Origin: a virus
Virus record (IMG/VR): IMGVR_UViG_3300009068_000149
Span: 1 to 28,299 of that record
Reading direction: 5' to 3' (one strand)
Length of the DNA: 28,299 bases
Below the pieces are notes generated by a model. The model was given only the letters and a program-made list of their open reading frames with translations. It made no database searches and was not told the origin of the DNA. Position 1 is the first letter of the stretch; each line of letters starts with the position of its first letter. This document shows, piece by piece, positions 14,546 through 22,297 of the stretch. Both the position numbers and the translations under genes were made by a program.

Positions 14546-15180
14546 TGGCTCAGTTTAATACCGGTAATAATGCATATCAAGCTGCAAATAAAACGCTCTT
14601 CGAGGTCAATCAAATTGCCACAGCAAATGGCAGTTTAGTTACCGCTACTAATCCATTTCCTGTTAGCGGAACTATTATTACATTAGAAGAAGCTGGCGCG
14701 TTGTATTCATTTAACAACCATGCAACAAACACAAATCGCGGTTGGACTATGGACGATACTATGCGCCCGATTGTTAGTTTTAGAAATGGTAGTGCCAATA
14801 CCGCAGATATAATTAAAATTGTTGAGTATGAGATTGGAAACAACAACGCAAATGCAAGTACTATCATATACGAATGGTATGAAGGCGATATAGCTATTAC
14901 AGGAGCTACTATACCTGCTTGGACTACGTTCGGTGTCCATAGCCAATATCGTGTATATCAAGACAAAAATTCTTCTAATCAAGGAAATGCATTTACTCCA
15001 AATGGTGCTATAATGCGACATAGCGGTATTATAATTGGTAAAAATTCTTCTGCGGATGAAGGTCCTGCAAATATGCATGGTGGAGAAACTCCAAATATGA
15101 TGACTTTGTGTATGAAAAGAGTAGACAGCAGTACCAAACTAGATGTGTGGTTTGCCTTTACTATCAAAGAGCTTATATAA
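14545..15180 (+). CDS. Hypothetical beta-rich protein, AT-rich gene (211 aa)
   Basis: A 211-residue protein rich in Asn, Thr, Ser and Ile (NTGNNAYQAANKTLFEV, EIGNNNANASTIIYEWYEG) with predicted strands and few charged residues, typical of extracellular or virion decoration proteins. No motif is recognised. It overlaps the previous stop by one base (TAATG), so it may be in the same transcript. By hand count its middle is about 34 percent G+C, lower than flanking genes, and its codons end more in A/T. This suggests recent acquisition. Nothing indicates tail-fibre repeats or enzyme sites. Confidence 0.75.
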   Translation: MAQFNTGNNAYQAANKTLFEVNQIATANGSLVTATNPFPVSGTIITLEEAGALYSFNNHATNTNRGWTMDDTMRPIVSFRNGSANTADIIKIVEYEIGNNNANASTIIYEWYEGDIAITGATIPAWTTFGVHSQYRVYQDKNSSNQGNAFTPNGAIMRHSGIIIGKNSSADEGPANMHGGETPNMMTLCMKRVDSSTKLDVWFAFTIKELI

Positions 15181-15215
15181 CAGTTTTTTTATCTTTCAGC
15201 TTGGATACTAATTTG

Positions 15216-15223
15216 TATAAATA
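15216..15223 (+). promoter_or_regulatory. T4-like late promoter TATAAATA
   Basis: An exact TATAAATA in a 104-base intergenic gap. A start near 15230 would leave a leader of about 55 bases before the ATG at 15285, ending in an AAGGGA ribosome site (15272-15277). Confidence 0.75.
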
Positions 15224-15284
15224 GATTTGCGGTTAGGCTACGGCAATCCCGTTTGTGTAACAGATAAGCCCAAGGGAAACTCTG

Positions 15285-17402
15285 ATGGAAGACGACAAAA
15301 AAGTAAAAGACGAGACTGTACCGGATAAAGCACCTGAGAAAAACCTCAAGAAGCCTTCTGGGAAATCTGCAACTGGCAAGCCATTAGATGGTATCGACAT
15401 CAATCCTCAGCTAAATGACGTGAGTACCGATGGCAACCAGTTAAAAATACGCAAAGAGGATTCCGTAGACCTAACTGCTCCCGTAATTCAAGAGCGTAAA
15501 GCCTTGACATTACCACAGCGTCAGAAGCGTGCACGCGTCATGCGTACGCATGAACGCAAGATGGAAAGAGCACGTGAGGTTGCCAAAAACAAATTAGCAG
15601 GATCGTCACAGCTTGAGAAGAGAGCACTCTCTCATGCTCGTGCAATCGTCAAGAAGAGATTCGCAGCTCGCAAGGGTACACCTTACGCAGAGTTGACAAC
15701 TACCGAGAAGATCCAGGTAGATACTGCAGTAGCAAAGAAGACCAAGCTGATCCAAAAGATTGCTAAGCGTCTACTTCCTCGTATCCGCAAGGCAGAGTAC
15801 GAACGTCTTAAGTCGTTCCGTAATGGTGCACCATTACAAGATCTATCGACACAAAATCCTAAGGCACAGGGCATCATGCCTAAGGTAACTGAGGAGATGT
15901 CACAGCTGTTCAATACACTTGATGCGGCTGATACTAACTCACTGATCAGCATCATTGAAGATACCATCAACCAGTTTAATCGCGATAATAATCCACTAGG
16001 CAATCAACTCAAAAGAATGCTTGACGCAGTTCTTCCTGAGGATGTAGTCACCGAGTCGTTGGTTAAGAAATCAGAGAAGACCGGTATTGCATTCTCGACA
16101 CTGAAAGAAGTGTTCGATCGTGGTGAATACTCTTGGGATGAATCCAATCGGATGACACAGGAGCAATTCGCGTTTGCTCGCGTCAACTCATATATCGCCA
16201 AGGGTAAGGCATGGCACATGGATGCCGACCTTCGTGAAGAGAAAGTTGTGAATGTCAAGTTGGATGAGTCTTTCAATGACTTCATGGAAAACTATAACTA
16301 TCATGTAGGACTAAGTAGTTCTACCGCCAAGAAGCGCGAAACCCACTGGAAAAAGATGCAGAAGTATTCTGATAAGGATTCACGTGCATATCAAGATGCA
16401 CCTGGTGATAAGGAAGCCCGCAAGAAGGGCATGCCGCAATCAGAGTATACAAAGAAGTACCATGCAATGTATGGTGAGGACGTTGAGGCACTTATTGCCG
16501 AAGCAGCCGGCGGTCTTGCTGACAAAGCCAAGAAGTCTGGTGTTTCACTTTCTGTGTTGAAAAAAGTATATGCTCGTGGTGTTGCTGCATGGAATACTGG
16601 CCATAGACCTGGCACTACACCACAACAGTGGGGCATGGCTCGTGTAAACTCATATATCTCTAAAGGTAAGGGTACATACGGCGGTGCAGATAAAGATCTT
16701 CATGAAGCAGGTCGTGGACTGTGGGCAAATATTCAGGCAAAGCGTGAAAGAATCAAACGTGGATCCGGTGAGCGTATGCGCAAGGTTGGTGAGAAAGGTG
16801 CACCAACACCTGCTGGTATCAAATCTGCTCAAGAGTCTGTAGCAACTAACAAGCGTAAGAAGATCGAACTTGTAGATCGTCCTCCTGCTGACCAGGCAGT
16901 CAAGGCACGCCAACAAGAGATTCAAAAGAAGATCATCGATGAAGCTAAGGCCAAACCATATGTAAAACCTTTTCATAATGAAAATGGCGATCATGTTGGT
17001 TGGAAGTCATCAAACGGTCATCATGTAAAGTTCTGGAGACTTGCCGACTCTGCCAAGAAGAAGGCATATCAGCATGCCGGCATCTCAGAAGAAGTTACTT
17101 CTGATTTAAATGAGAGCTTTAATATGGCCTGGACATCTGGTATCGGTGTGACTCTGTCGGCTGCTGACTGTGGCATCAAGATCAAGGGCGGTTTCTCTCT
17201 GCATCCGGATGTTATTGAACAGATGGCAGAGATCGAAGAAGATGTTGTAGCTGCTGATAAGAAGCCAGTCTATATGCCACCACGTCGTCATAAAGACGGA
17301 TCATTCGGTAAGGCATCAACCTCAATGCGCAGAACTGGTAAGAAGATCATTGACGTCAAAGAACCAGAAGACGTAGATTCGGATGAACACGATGGCAAAT
17401 GA
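15285..17402 (+). CDS. Large modular virion-associated protein (705 aa)
   Basis: A 705-residue, very basic, multi-module protein under a late promoter. Residues 74-176 form a Lys/Arg-rich helical domain (LPQRQKRARVMRTHERK to KRLLPRIRKAEYERLKS) of a type I recall in T4-like head-associated proteins. Two copies of a DUF5824-like module follow: 257-318 (SLVKKSEKTGIAFSTLKEV to ARVNSYIAKGK) and 409-472 (GLADKAKKSGVSLSVLKKV to ARVNSYISKGK). Between them, 349-398 resembles DUF5872 (HWKKMQKYSD, DAPGDKEARKKGM, YTKKYHAMYGE). These modules also occur in injected phage polyvalent proteins; DUF names are from memory. An internal DESFNDFMENY at 327-337 and NESFNMAW later echo the SF leader motif. Likely packaged in the head; role unproven. 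Confidence 0.8.
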   Translation: MEDDKKVKDETVPDKAPEKNLKKPSGKSATGKPLDGIDINPQLNDVSTDGNQLKIRKEDSVDLTAPVIQERKALTLPQRQKRARVMRTHERKMERAREVAKNKLAGSSQLEKRALSHARAIVKKRFAARKGTPYAELTTTEKIQVDTAVAKKTKLIQKIAKRLLPRIRKAEYERLKSFRNGAPLQDLSTQNPKAQGIMPKVTEEMSQLFNTLDAADTNSLISIIEDTINQFNRDNNPLGNQLKRMLDAVLPEDVVTESLVKKSEKTGIAFSTLKEVFDRGEYSWDESNRMTQEQFAFARVNSYIAKGKAWHMDADLREEKVVNVKLDESFNDFMENYNYHVGLSSSTAKKRETHWKKMQKYSDKDSRAYQDAPGDKEARKKGMPQSEYTKKYHAMYGEDVEALIAEAAGGLADKAKKSGVSLSVLKKVYARGVAAWNTGHRPGTTPQQWGMARVNSYISKGKGTYGGADKDLHEAGRGLWANIQAKRERIKRGSGERMRKVGEKGAPTPAGIKSAQESVATNKRKKIELVDRPPADQAVKARQQEIQKKIIDEAKAKPYVKPFHNENGDHVGWKSSNGHHVKFWRLADSAKKKAYQHAGISEEVTSDLNESFNMAWTSGIGVTLSAADCGIKIKGGFSLHPDVIEQMAEIEEDVVAADKKPVYMPPRRHKDGSFGKASTSMRRTGKKIIDVKEPEDVDSDEHDGK

Positions 17403-17697
17403 TATTATCGGATTCAAGGAATTCATCATGGAACGTGGTGCAGACTCTAAGGGTCATTTTATTGCTACCGAAAAAGGTGCAGGAATGACTGAAAAGGGTG
17501 TCAAGGCATTTCGTGCAAAGAATCCTGGGTCAAAGCTTCAGACTGCCGTAACCGGTAAGGTCAAGCCTGGATCCAAGGATGCCGGAAGACGTAAGTCTTT
17601 CTGTGCCCGTATGTCAGGTATGCCAGGTCCTATGAAGGATGAGAAGGGTAGACCAACTCGTAAAGCAATGTCATTAAGAAGATGGAAGTGCAACTAA
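17392..17697 (+). CDS. Small basic DUF6321-like protein (101 aa)
   Basis: A 101-residue basic protein. Two in-frame ATGs exist, at 17383 and 17392; I prefer 17392 (GGA about eight bases upstream), both overlapping the previous gene. The N-terminus has IIGFKEFIMERG, again a capsid-targeting-like leader with I-x-E. The body has GMTEKGVKAFRAKNPGSKL and DAGRRKSFCARMSGMPGPMKDEKGRPTRKAM, then RRWKCN, which match, from memory, the DUF6321 phage family. Role unknown; the many Lys/Arg suggest nucleic-acid contact, perhaps packaged with DNA. Its stop overlaps the Dps-like gene by one base. Confidence 0.8.
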   Translation: MANDIIGFKEFIMERGADSKGHFIATEKGAGMTEKGVKAFRAKNPGSKLQTAVTGKVKPGSKDAGRRKSFCARMSGMPGPMKDEKGRPTRKAMSLRRWKCN

Positions 17698-18131
17698 TGG
17701 AAGAGATTACAAACCCACTCAAGGTAGCTTTTGCTGATACCTATGCACTATATGTGAAGGCACAAAACTATCACTGGAATGTAGAGGGACCAATGTTCCC
17801 TATGTACCATGAATTCTTTGGTAACATCTATGAGGAAGTCGGCGCTGCAATTGATCGTTTTGCCGAAGAGATTCGTGCAGCTGGTGCATATGCTCCAGCC
17901 GCTTTCGGTCGTTTTGCAGAACTCTCCAATATCCAAGACGAGGTTCTTGTAATCGGTGCTTCTCAGATGGTATCAAACCTATATACAGATAACATGAAGG
18001 TGTACACTTCCCTTAAGATGGCACGTGATGCTGCAGACGAGTATAATCAGAACGGCCTTGTTAACTTCTTGGAAGAGCGTCTAGATGCTCACAAGAAGCA
18101 TGACTGGATGCTTAGAGCCACAATGAAATGA
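17697..18131 (+). CDS. Dps-like ferritin (144 aa)
   Basis: A 144-residue four-helix Dps/ferritin protein. The ferroxidase set His26, His38, Asp53, Glu57 (YHWNVEG, YHEFFGNIYEE, AIDRFAEEIRAAG) has spacing 12-15-4, identical to the spacing in bacterial Dps. Such proteins bind iron, detoxify hydrogen peroxide and may shield DNA. It lacks the long Lys-rich N-terminal tail of DNA-binding Dps; whether it binds DNA is unclear. The ATG at 17697 overlaps the previous stop by one base. An in-frame ATG at 17682 would add five residues. It lies amid genes for virion-associated proteins, so packaging or protection of new DNA is possible, but this is inference. Confidence 0.9.
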   Translation: MEEITNPLKVAFADTYALYVKAQNYHWNVEGPMFPMYHEFFGNIYEEVGAAIDRFAEEIRAAGAYAPAAFGRFAELSNIQDEVLVIGASQMVSNLYTDNMKVYTSLKMARDAADEYNQNGLVNFLEERLDAHKKHDWMLRATMK

Positions 18132-18715
18132 CATACCGCTCGGTAGAATCTAAAATCAGAGATGTGCTGGAAGGACTTCAACCCAAGAGTCAACTTGGTA
18201 AAGAATCTGACCAGAACGATCAGATCGCGGTAGGTTCATATACTACCAAGGTATTTGACATGTCTCCTGATGCACAGATCATCTTTGCTGATCTGCCGAA
18301 AGAGACCGATGCAAACTCTGCTGAACAAACTGCTATTCATCTTGATAGGTTGTTTGACCTGCACAAGGGAATCATCGCATCTCAGGAGGCATCTCAGGCC
18401 GATATAGATAAGGCTGAAGAACTTGTTGGTAAGATCAAACCATTGGCTGATGCAATGGGTCAAGCCGAGAAGATAGATAAGATTGCAAACGATCATTATA
18501 ATGATCTTAAGAAGTATTTTAAGGATGAGACCAAGGAAGTAAGTCCTGACTATCACCCTGCTGATGATCCACGATTCGGTGTTCCGCCTTCGGGTAACAA
18601 GCCGGATCCGATCGTAGGACCGCAGGGTGATCGTGATGTAGATAATGTAAAAAGATATTTGATCAAGAGATCAAAAGCCGCACAACGTAAACTTAAACTT
18701 ATTGATAACGACTAA
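18128..18715 (+). CDS. Hypothetical protein (195 aa), likely late
   Basis: A 195-residue acidic protein coupled by ATGA overlap to the Dps-like gene. The N-terminus MTYRSVESKIRDVLEGLQP has a helical start seen, as I remember, in other T4-like phage late proteins. The middle is helical (QTAIHLDRLFDLHKGI, ADIDKAEELVGKIKPLADAM), and the C-terminus is Pro/Gly-rich, then basic (VKRYLIKRSKAAQRKLKL). No enzyme motif or transmembrane segment is visible. Surroundings suggest a virion-associated protein. Confidence 0.75.
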   Translation: MTYRSVESKIRDVLEGLQPKSQLGKESDQNDQIAVGSYTTKVFDMSPDAQIIFADLPKETDANSAEQTAIHLDRLFDLHKGIIASQEASQADIDKAEELVGKIKPLADAMGQAEKIDKIANDHYNDLKKYFKDETKEVSPDYHPADDPRFGVPPSGNKPDPIVGPQGDRDVDNVKRYLIKRSKAAQRKLKLIDND

Positions 18716-18729
18716 ACGGAGTTCAGAAG

Positions 18730-20601
18730 ATGTTCACTAAGAATATTAAAGACACATTTACAACCAATCTTCTGAGCGCCGTGTCAGGCGTTCTTGGAGA
18801 GGCAAAGAAGAAATGCGGCGCTGATTGTAAGTGTGAAGCTTGCATGAAGGAAGGTTACATGCCTACTAATGACGCTCCTTCTGATAAGGATCGTAAGACA
18901 GCCGGCAAGCTTGGTACTTTGCTGAAGCGTGAGCGCGAAGCTAAGGAAAAGAAAGAACCAAACGGCGTCAAGGAATCTAATGATGATGTTCCTTTTGAAG
19001 GTCCTTACAGAAAAGCCGGTGAGCGCAAGGATGAGTATGGCAATAAGGTAAAGAATGTTGCCAAGCATCTTGCCAAGAAGGCTATGAAGGCTAACGAAGA
19101 AGTCTCGCTTGACGAAGATCAGCAGTATGTTGAGTTGACTAATGCGCATCATGGCGGCAAGTCATATATTCCTGTTCACAAGACTCAGGCATTCGCTGCT
19201 CTGAATCACTACAGAAGTTTCTCACACAACAAGGGTGTTCGCATCATTGATAAGAAACAGCATGATGCTATTCAAGCCGCCAAGACACCTTGGAATCCAA
19301 GTGGCGAAGGCCGTTCACCATTCAAGGAAGAACTTGAAGAAGCCTGGGTTGTAAAGAAGGGCACAGAAGTTATATCTTCTCACAAGTCTAAGGATGAAGC
19401 CGATGTCAAGGCTATGAAGAATCCTATGTACAAGGTTTATGCCAAGGAAGAAGCAGAGATCGAAGAAGCTGTAGGTGATATCACTGTCAAGAAGATTTCA
19501 CCTGATGAAGCTTTCAAGAAGCACACAGGTCAAATGACTAAGAAGACTTCGGTTCCTAGAGATCCAAAGACTGGCAAGACTCTTTACCAGAAGGTTACTT
19601 CGGAAGAAGCTGAACAAATCGACGAACTCTCGAAGAAAACTCTTGGTTCTTATGTTAAGAAGGCGCAAGCAAAAACTTTGGCGCACGGCATGGAAATGCA
19701 ACGTAATATTGATGACTTTGAAGACACAAAAGATGCAGAGCGTAAAGTTAATAATCGATTTAAAGGCGTTTCAAAAGCTGTCAATAAACTGACCAAGGAA
19801 GAGTCAGAGCAGATCGATGAGATTTCCCGTGAAGCCCTTGCATCTTATACAGTAAATGCTGCTCATGATTCTAAGAAACATGCTGTTAAAGCAGCACTCA
19901 AGTCTCAGTCTGGTGAAGATACATCGAAAGAGTATCGCAAATTGAAGAACCGCGAGAAGGGCATTGAAACGGCTGTGTCGCGTCTTACTCAGGAAGAGCA
20001 GGACTTTATTGATGCTCTGAATGATGCTGATATCGAACAGATCGATGAGATCTCAAAGAATGCTGCATTGAAGTATCTTTCTGCCAATAAGAAAGACGAT
20101 GCTAAGGCTCGTGAAACTGGCGATTATGACAGAATGACCAAGCGTATGCGTGGTACCGACATGGCTGTCCGTAAGTATACTGCTAAGCCAGGTTCTAAGT
20201 CTGTTCGTGTTCCAGCTACCGAAGAAGTAGAACTGGATGAAGCACGTGGTCGTCCAAGAAAAGCTGGTGCCAAGGATTTCACAATTAATCCTAGAACTAA
20301 AGAAAAGCTGATGCATGATAATCCTGAACACATGAAGAAGATTGAACTTCTTCAGAAGAATGGTGTACTGCAGAAGCCAAAGACTGAAGCAGGCCAAAAC
20401 ATAATGACACAACTCCAGAAGGCTAAGACTTCTATGACTGGTGGATCTACAATCCACTTTACACATGGCGATTCTAAGGAAGTTTCTGGTACACATGCTG
20501 CTAAGTTGCTTAATAAGCATGCTGGTATGAAGCCTGATGAAAAAGAAGCATTTCAAAAGAAGATTGGCCACTCGCATGCTAATCTTAAAAGCGAACTCTG
20601 A
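18730..20601 (+). CDS. Repeat-containing modular virion-associated protein (623 aa)
   Basis: A 623-residue protein. Its N-terminus has an amphipathic leader ending VLGEAK (L-x-E then Ala, a prohead-protease-like site) followed by a Cys cluster KKCGADCKCEACMK (Cys33, 37, 39, 42). A module GPYRKAGERKDEYGNKVKNVAKHLAKKAMK follows. Three diverged repeats start at about 295, 360 and 436, each opening EQIDE-[LI]-S-[KR] and continuing with helical SYVKKA-like and AERKVNNRFKG-like segments (units of roughly 60-75 residues). The C-terminus carries RPRKAGAKDF and long Lys-rich helices. This design resembles packaged modular proteins of T4-like phages. CGGAG lies about seven bases upstream of the ATG. 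Confidence 0.8.
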   Translation: MFTKNIKDTFTTNLLSAVSGVLGEAKKKCGADCKCEACMKEGYMPTNDAPSDKDRKTAGKLGTLLKREREAKEKKEPNGVKESNDDVPFEGPYRKAGERKDEYGNKVKNVAKHLAKKAMKANEEVSLDEDQQYVELTNAHHGGKSYIPVHKTQAFAALNHYRSFSHNKGVRIIDKKQHDAIQAAKTPWNPSGEGRSPFKEELEEAWVVKKGTEVISSHKSKDEADVKAMKNPMYKVYAKEEAEIEEAVGDITVKKISPDEAFKKHTGQMTKKTSVPRDPKTGKTLYQKVTSEEAEQIDELSKKTLGSYVKKAQAKTLAHGMEMQRNIDDFEDTKDAERKVNNRFKGVSKAVNKLTKEESEQIDEISREALASYTVNAAHDSKKHAVKAALKSQSGEDTSKEYRKLKNREKGIETAVSRLTQEEQDFIDALNDADIEQIDEISKNAALKYLSANKKDDAKARETGDYDRMTKRMRGTDMAVRKYTAKPGSKSVRVPATEEVELDEARGRPRKAGAKDFTINPRTKEKLMHDNPEHMKKIELLQKNGVLQKPKTEAGQNIMTQLQKAKTSMTGGSTIHFTHGDSKEVSGTHAAKLLNKHAGMKPDEKEAFQKKIGHSHANLKSEL

Positions 20602-20606
20602 TCAAT

Positions 20607-20614
20607 TATAAATA
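20607..20614 (+). promoter_or_regulatory. T4-like late promoter TATAAATA
   Basis: An exact TATAAATA in the 38-base gap before a structural gene. The start near 20621 would leave about 19 bases, with the AGGAGA ribosome site at 20628-20633. Confidence 0.8.
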
Positions 20615-20639
20615 AAAGAAAGTTTACAGGAGAAGAAAA

Positions 20640-21653
20640 ATGTCTTTATGGGGTAACAATGACAGTGTAACCGTTTCTGGTACTGTCGCAATTACAAAGA
20701 ATGCTGATAATGTAACCGGCAACGTTGTTGGTACATCAACTTCATTTAACACAACAGTAAAGCCTGGCAACTATATTGCTGCTTTTGGTAATACATTTGT
20801 TGTAACAACTGTTGGTAATTCAACATTCATGACTGTTAAGTCAGGCAAGAATGGTGCTAATATTGTAGCAATTGGAGCTGGTAATACTTACACTATCCAG
20901 CAAGGGCCTGCATTTGTTCCATTGTCTGAATCATCAGACTATCCTGCAGATGGTATTATTATGGGCAATGCTGAACTGGTTTATGGTGTTGATACAACTG
21001 AAATGGCCGTAACAAACGGTTCAATTATTGCATACACAACTACTTTTGCAGGTTCTGGTTATTCAGCTAATGCAGTAGTAACAGTTGGTGGTAATGCTAC
21101 TGCAAACGGTCTAAATACAACAGGTCGTATCTCGGTTCTATCAGTCCTTCCTGGTAATACATATACAACACCACCAACAGTAACTGTTGCTGCTCCAACA
21201 GCACAGAACATTACAGCGAATACAGTAGGTGTTGTTGCTGCAACCGACTTTATTAAAATTACTAGTGCAAATAGCATCTATTTAGCCGGTGATAAAGTAT
21301 TGTATACTGTTCCAGCTGGAAATACGGCTATCACGCCTTTAACAGGTGCCACATCTTACTACATCTCTTTTTCTAATACAACAGGTGTTGTTCTTGCGGC
21401 TTCTCTAAACGGTGCAAATATCGATATCACTGATACAAGAACTACTGCAACTGCTGAAGTTCATACATTTACTGGTGAAAGAGCAACAGCCGCAGGTGTT
21501 ATCTCTGGTGCTAGACAGGGTGCAGCTCATGCTGGTTGGGTACGTCGTGTTGTAGGCACTGGTGGTCGTGCCGGCCGTGTTCAAGAAGAAACCTTGGTTG
21601 CTATGGGTTCAATTGCTGGTGACCTTGAAGATACCGTAATGAAGGACGCATAA
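20640..21653 (+). CDS. Virion structural protein (337 aa)
   Basis: A 337-residue, Thr/Ala/Gly/Val-rich, beta-strand protein with few charges. It starts MSLWGNNDSVTVSGTVAITKN and ends in GAAHAGWVRRVVGTGGRAGRVQEETLVAMGS; both ends match, from memory, a virion structural protein conserved in marine T4-like phages. The middle has Ig-like or bacterial-adhesin-like texture (GSIIAYTTTFAGSGYSANAVV, TTPPTVTVAAPTAQ). It is probably exposed on the head or tail, but the location cannot be set from sequence. It has its own late promoter and a strong ribosome site, fitting abundant expression. Confidence 0.85.
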   Translation: MSLWGNNDSVTVSGTVAITKNADNVTGNVVGTSTSFNTTVKPGNYIAAFGNTFVVTTVGNSTFMTVKSGKNGANIVAIGAGNTYTIQQGPAFVPLSESSDYPADGIIMGNAELVYGVDTTEMAVTNGSIIAYTTTFAGSGYSANAVVTVGGNATANGLNTTGRISVLSVLPGNTYTTPPTVTVAAPTAQNITANTVGVVAATDFIKITSANSIYLAGDKVLYTVPAGNTAITPLTGATSYYISFSNTTGVVLAASLNGANIDITDTRTTATAEVHTFTGERATAAGVISGARQGAAHAGWVRRVVGTGGRAGRVQEETLVAMGSIAGDLEDTVMKDA

Positions 21654-21656
21654 TAA

Positions 21657-21908
21657 ATGTCTGATCGTGCTAAGAAACTGACAGAACTGACATCAATTGG
21701 CACGGCAAATACGTCGATTGCTAGCGGGGATATTTTCATTGTAGAAGATATCTCCGCTAACACTACAAAGTCTGCTACATTATCCACACTTCGTAAAGCT
21801 ATTGTACAAGGTCCGTACGCAGATGATACAGCAGCCAATACCGCTGGTGTTGTGCTAGGACAACTATACTATACTGCTGCGGGGGTTGTCAAAGTAAGAA
21901 TTGCGTAA
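21657..21908 (+). CDS. Small structural-type protein (83 aa)
   Basis: An 83-residue protein beginning MSDRAKKLTELTSIGTANTS then IVEDISANTTKSATLSTLR and ending ADDTAANTAGVVLGQLYYTAAGVVKVRI. The ADD.AAN..GV..G.LYY...GVVKVR ending is a common tail of phage virion proteins. It follows the structural gene after tandem stops (TAATAA), with AAGGA ten bases before the ATG, and is likely co-expressed with it. It probably sits on the virion; the exact site is unknown. Confidence 0.75.
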   Translation: MSDRAKKLTELTSIGTANTSIASGDIFIVEDISANTTKSATLSTLRKAIVQGPYADDTAANTAGVVLGQLYYTAAGVVKVRIA

Positions 21909-22297
21909 TGATTGATAAGCTTGATGAGTCCAACTTTATGTTGTACGCTGCAAAACATTATGATAACCCACAGTGTTTTGATACTCTAGAATTTTATGAA
22001 GACCTATCTAGGTTTAAATATATCAAACGATTGTTTAATCGATATGAGGAATCAGGTGAACTTAAAGAGAGATTGATACTGAATCATCTCATTATCTTGT
22101 ATAATGTATTTGGTCCAGTTACGACACGAATGTTATTCTTTAAGTTGAACGGGCATCTTCATCTATTGAAGCCGTTCATTATTTTATTGGGCTTTCTCCC
22201 TGATGTAGTAGTAGGTGTCGGCGTAGAGAATAAGACAGTATATACATCCGATATTGATATGGATGAGAAGATTGTAAAGATACTAAGGAAGATTTAA
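21908..22297 (+). CDS. Conserved phage protein, DUF7207-like (129 aa)
   Basis: A 129-residue protein: MIDKLDESNFMLYAAKHYDNPQC, then EFYEDLSRFKYIKRLFNRYEESGELKERLILNHLIILYNVFGPVTTRML. This pattern matches, from memory, DUF7207 proteins of T4-like phages, whose role is unknown. It is helical, with a hydrophobic stretch (HLHLLKPFIILLGFLPDVVVGVGV) that is not a clear transmembrane segment. It overlaps both neighbours by one base. Confidence 0.8.
   Translation: MIDKLDESNFMLYAAKHYDNPQCFDTLEFYEDLSRFKYIKRLFNRYEESGELKERLILNHLIILYNVFGPVTTRMLFFKLNGHLHLLKPFIILLGFLPDVVVGVGVENKTVYTSDIDMDEKIVKILRKI

Noticed and set aside
14707-15078. Minus-strand frame of 123 codons opposite the 14545 gene
   Set aside because: Antisense shadow of an AT-rich gene; no ribosome site, isolated on its strand.
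20053-20577. Long minus-strand open frame (174 codons) opposite the repeat protein
   Set aside because: It lies opposite a well-supported gene, is Leu/Phe/Ser/Cys-rich in the way antisense frames are, and has no ribosome site or neighbours on that strand.
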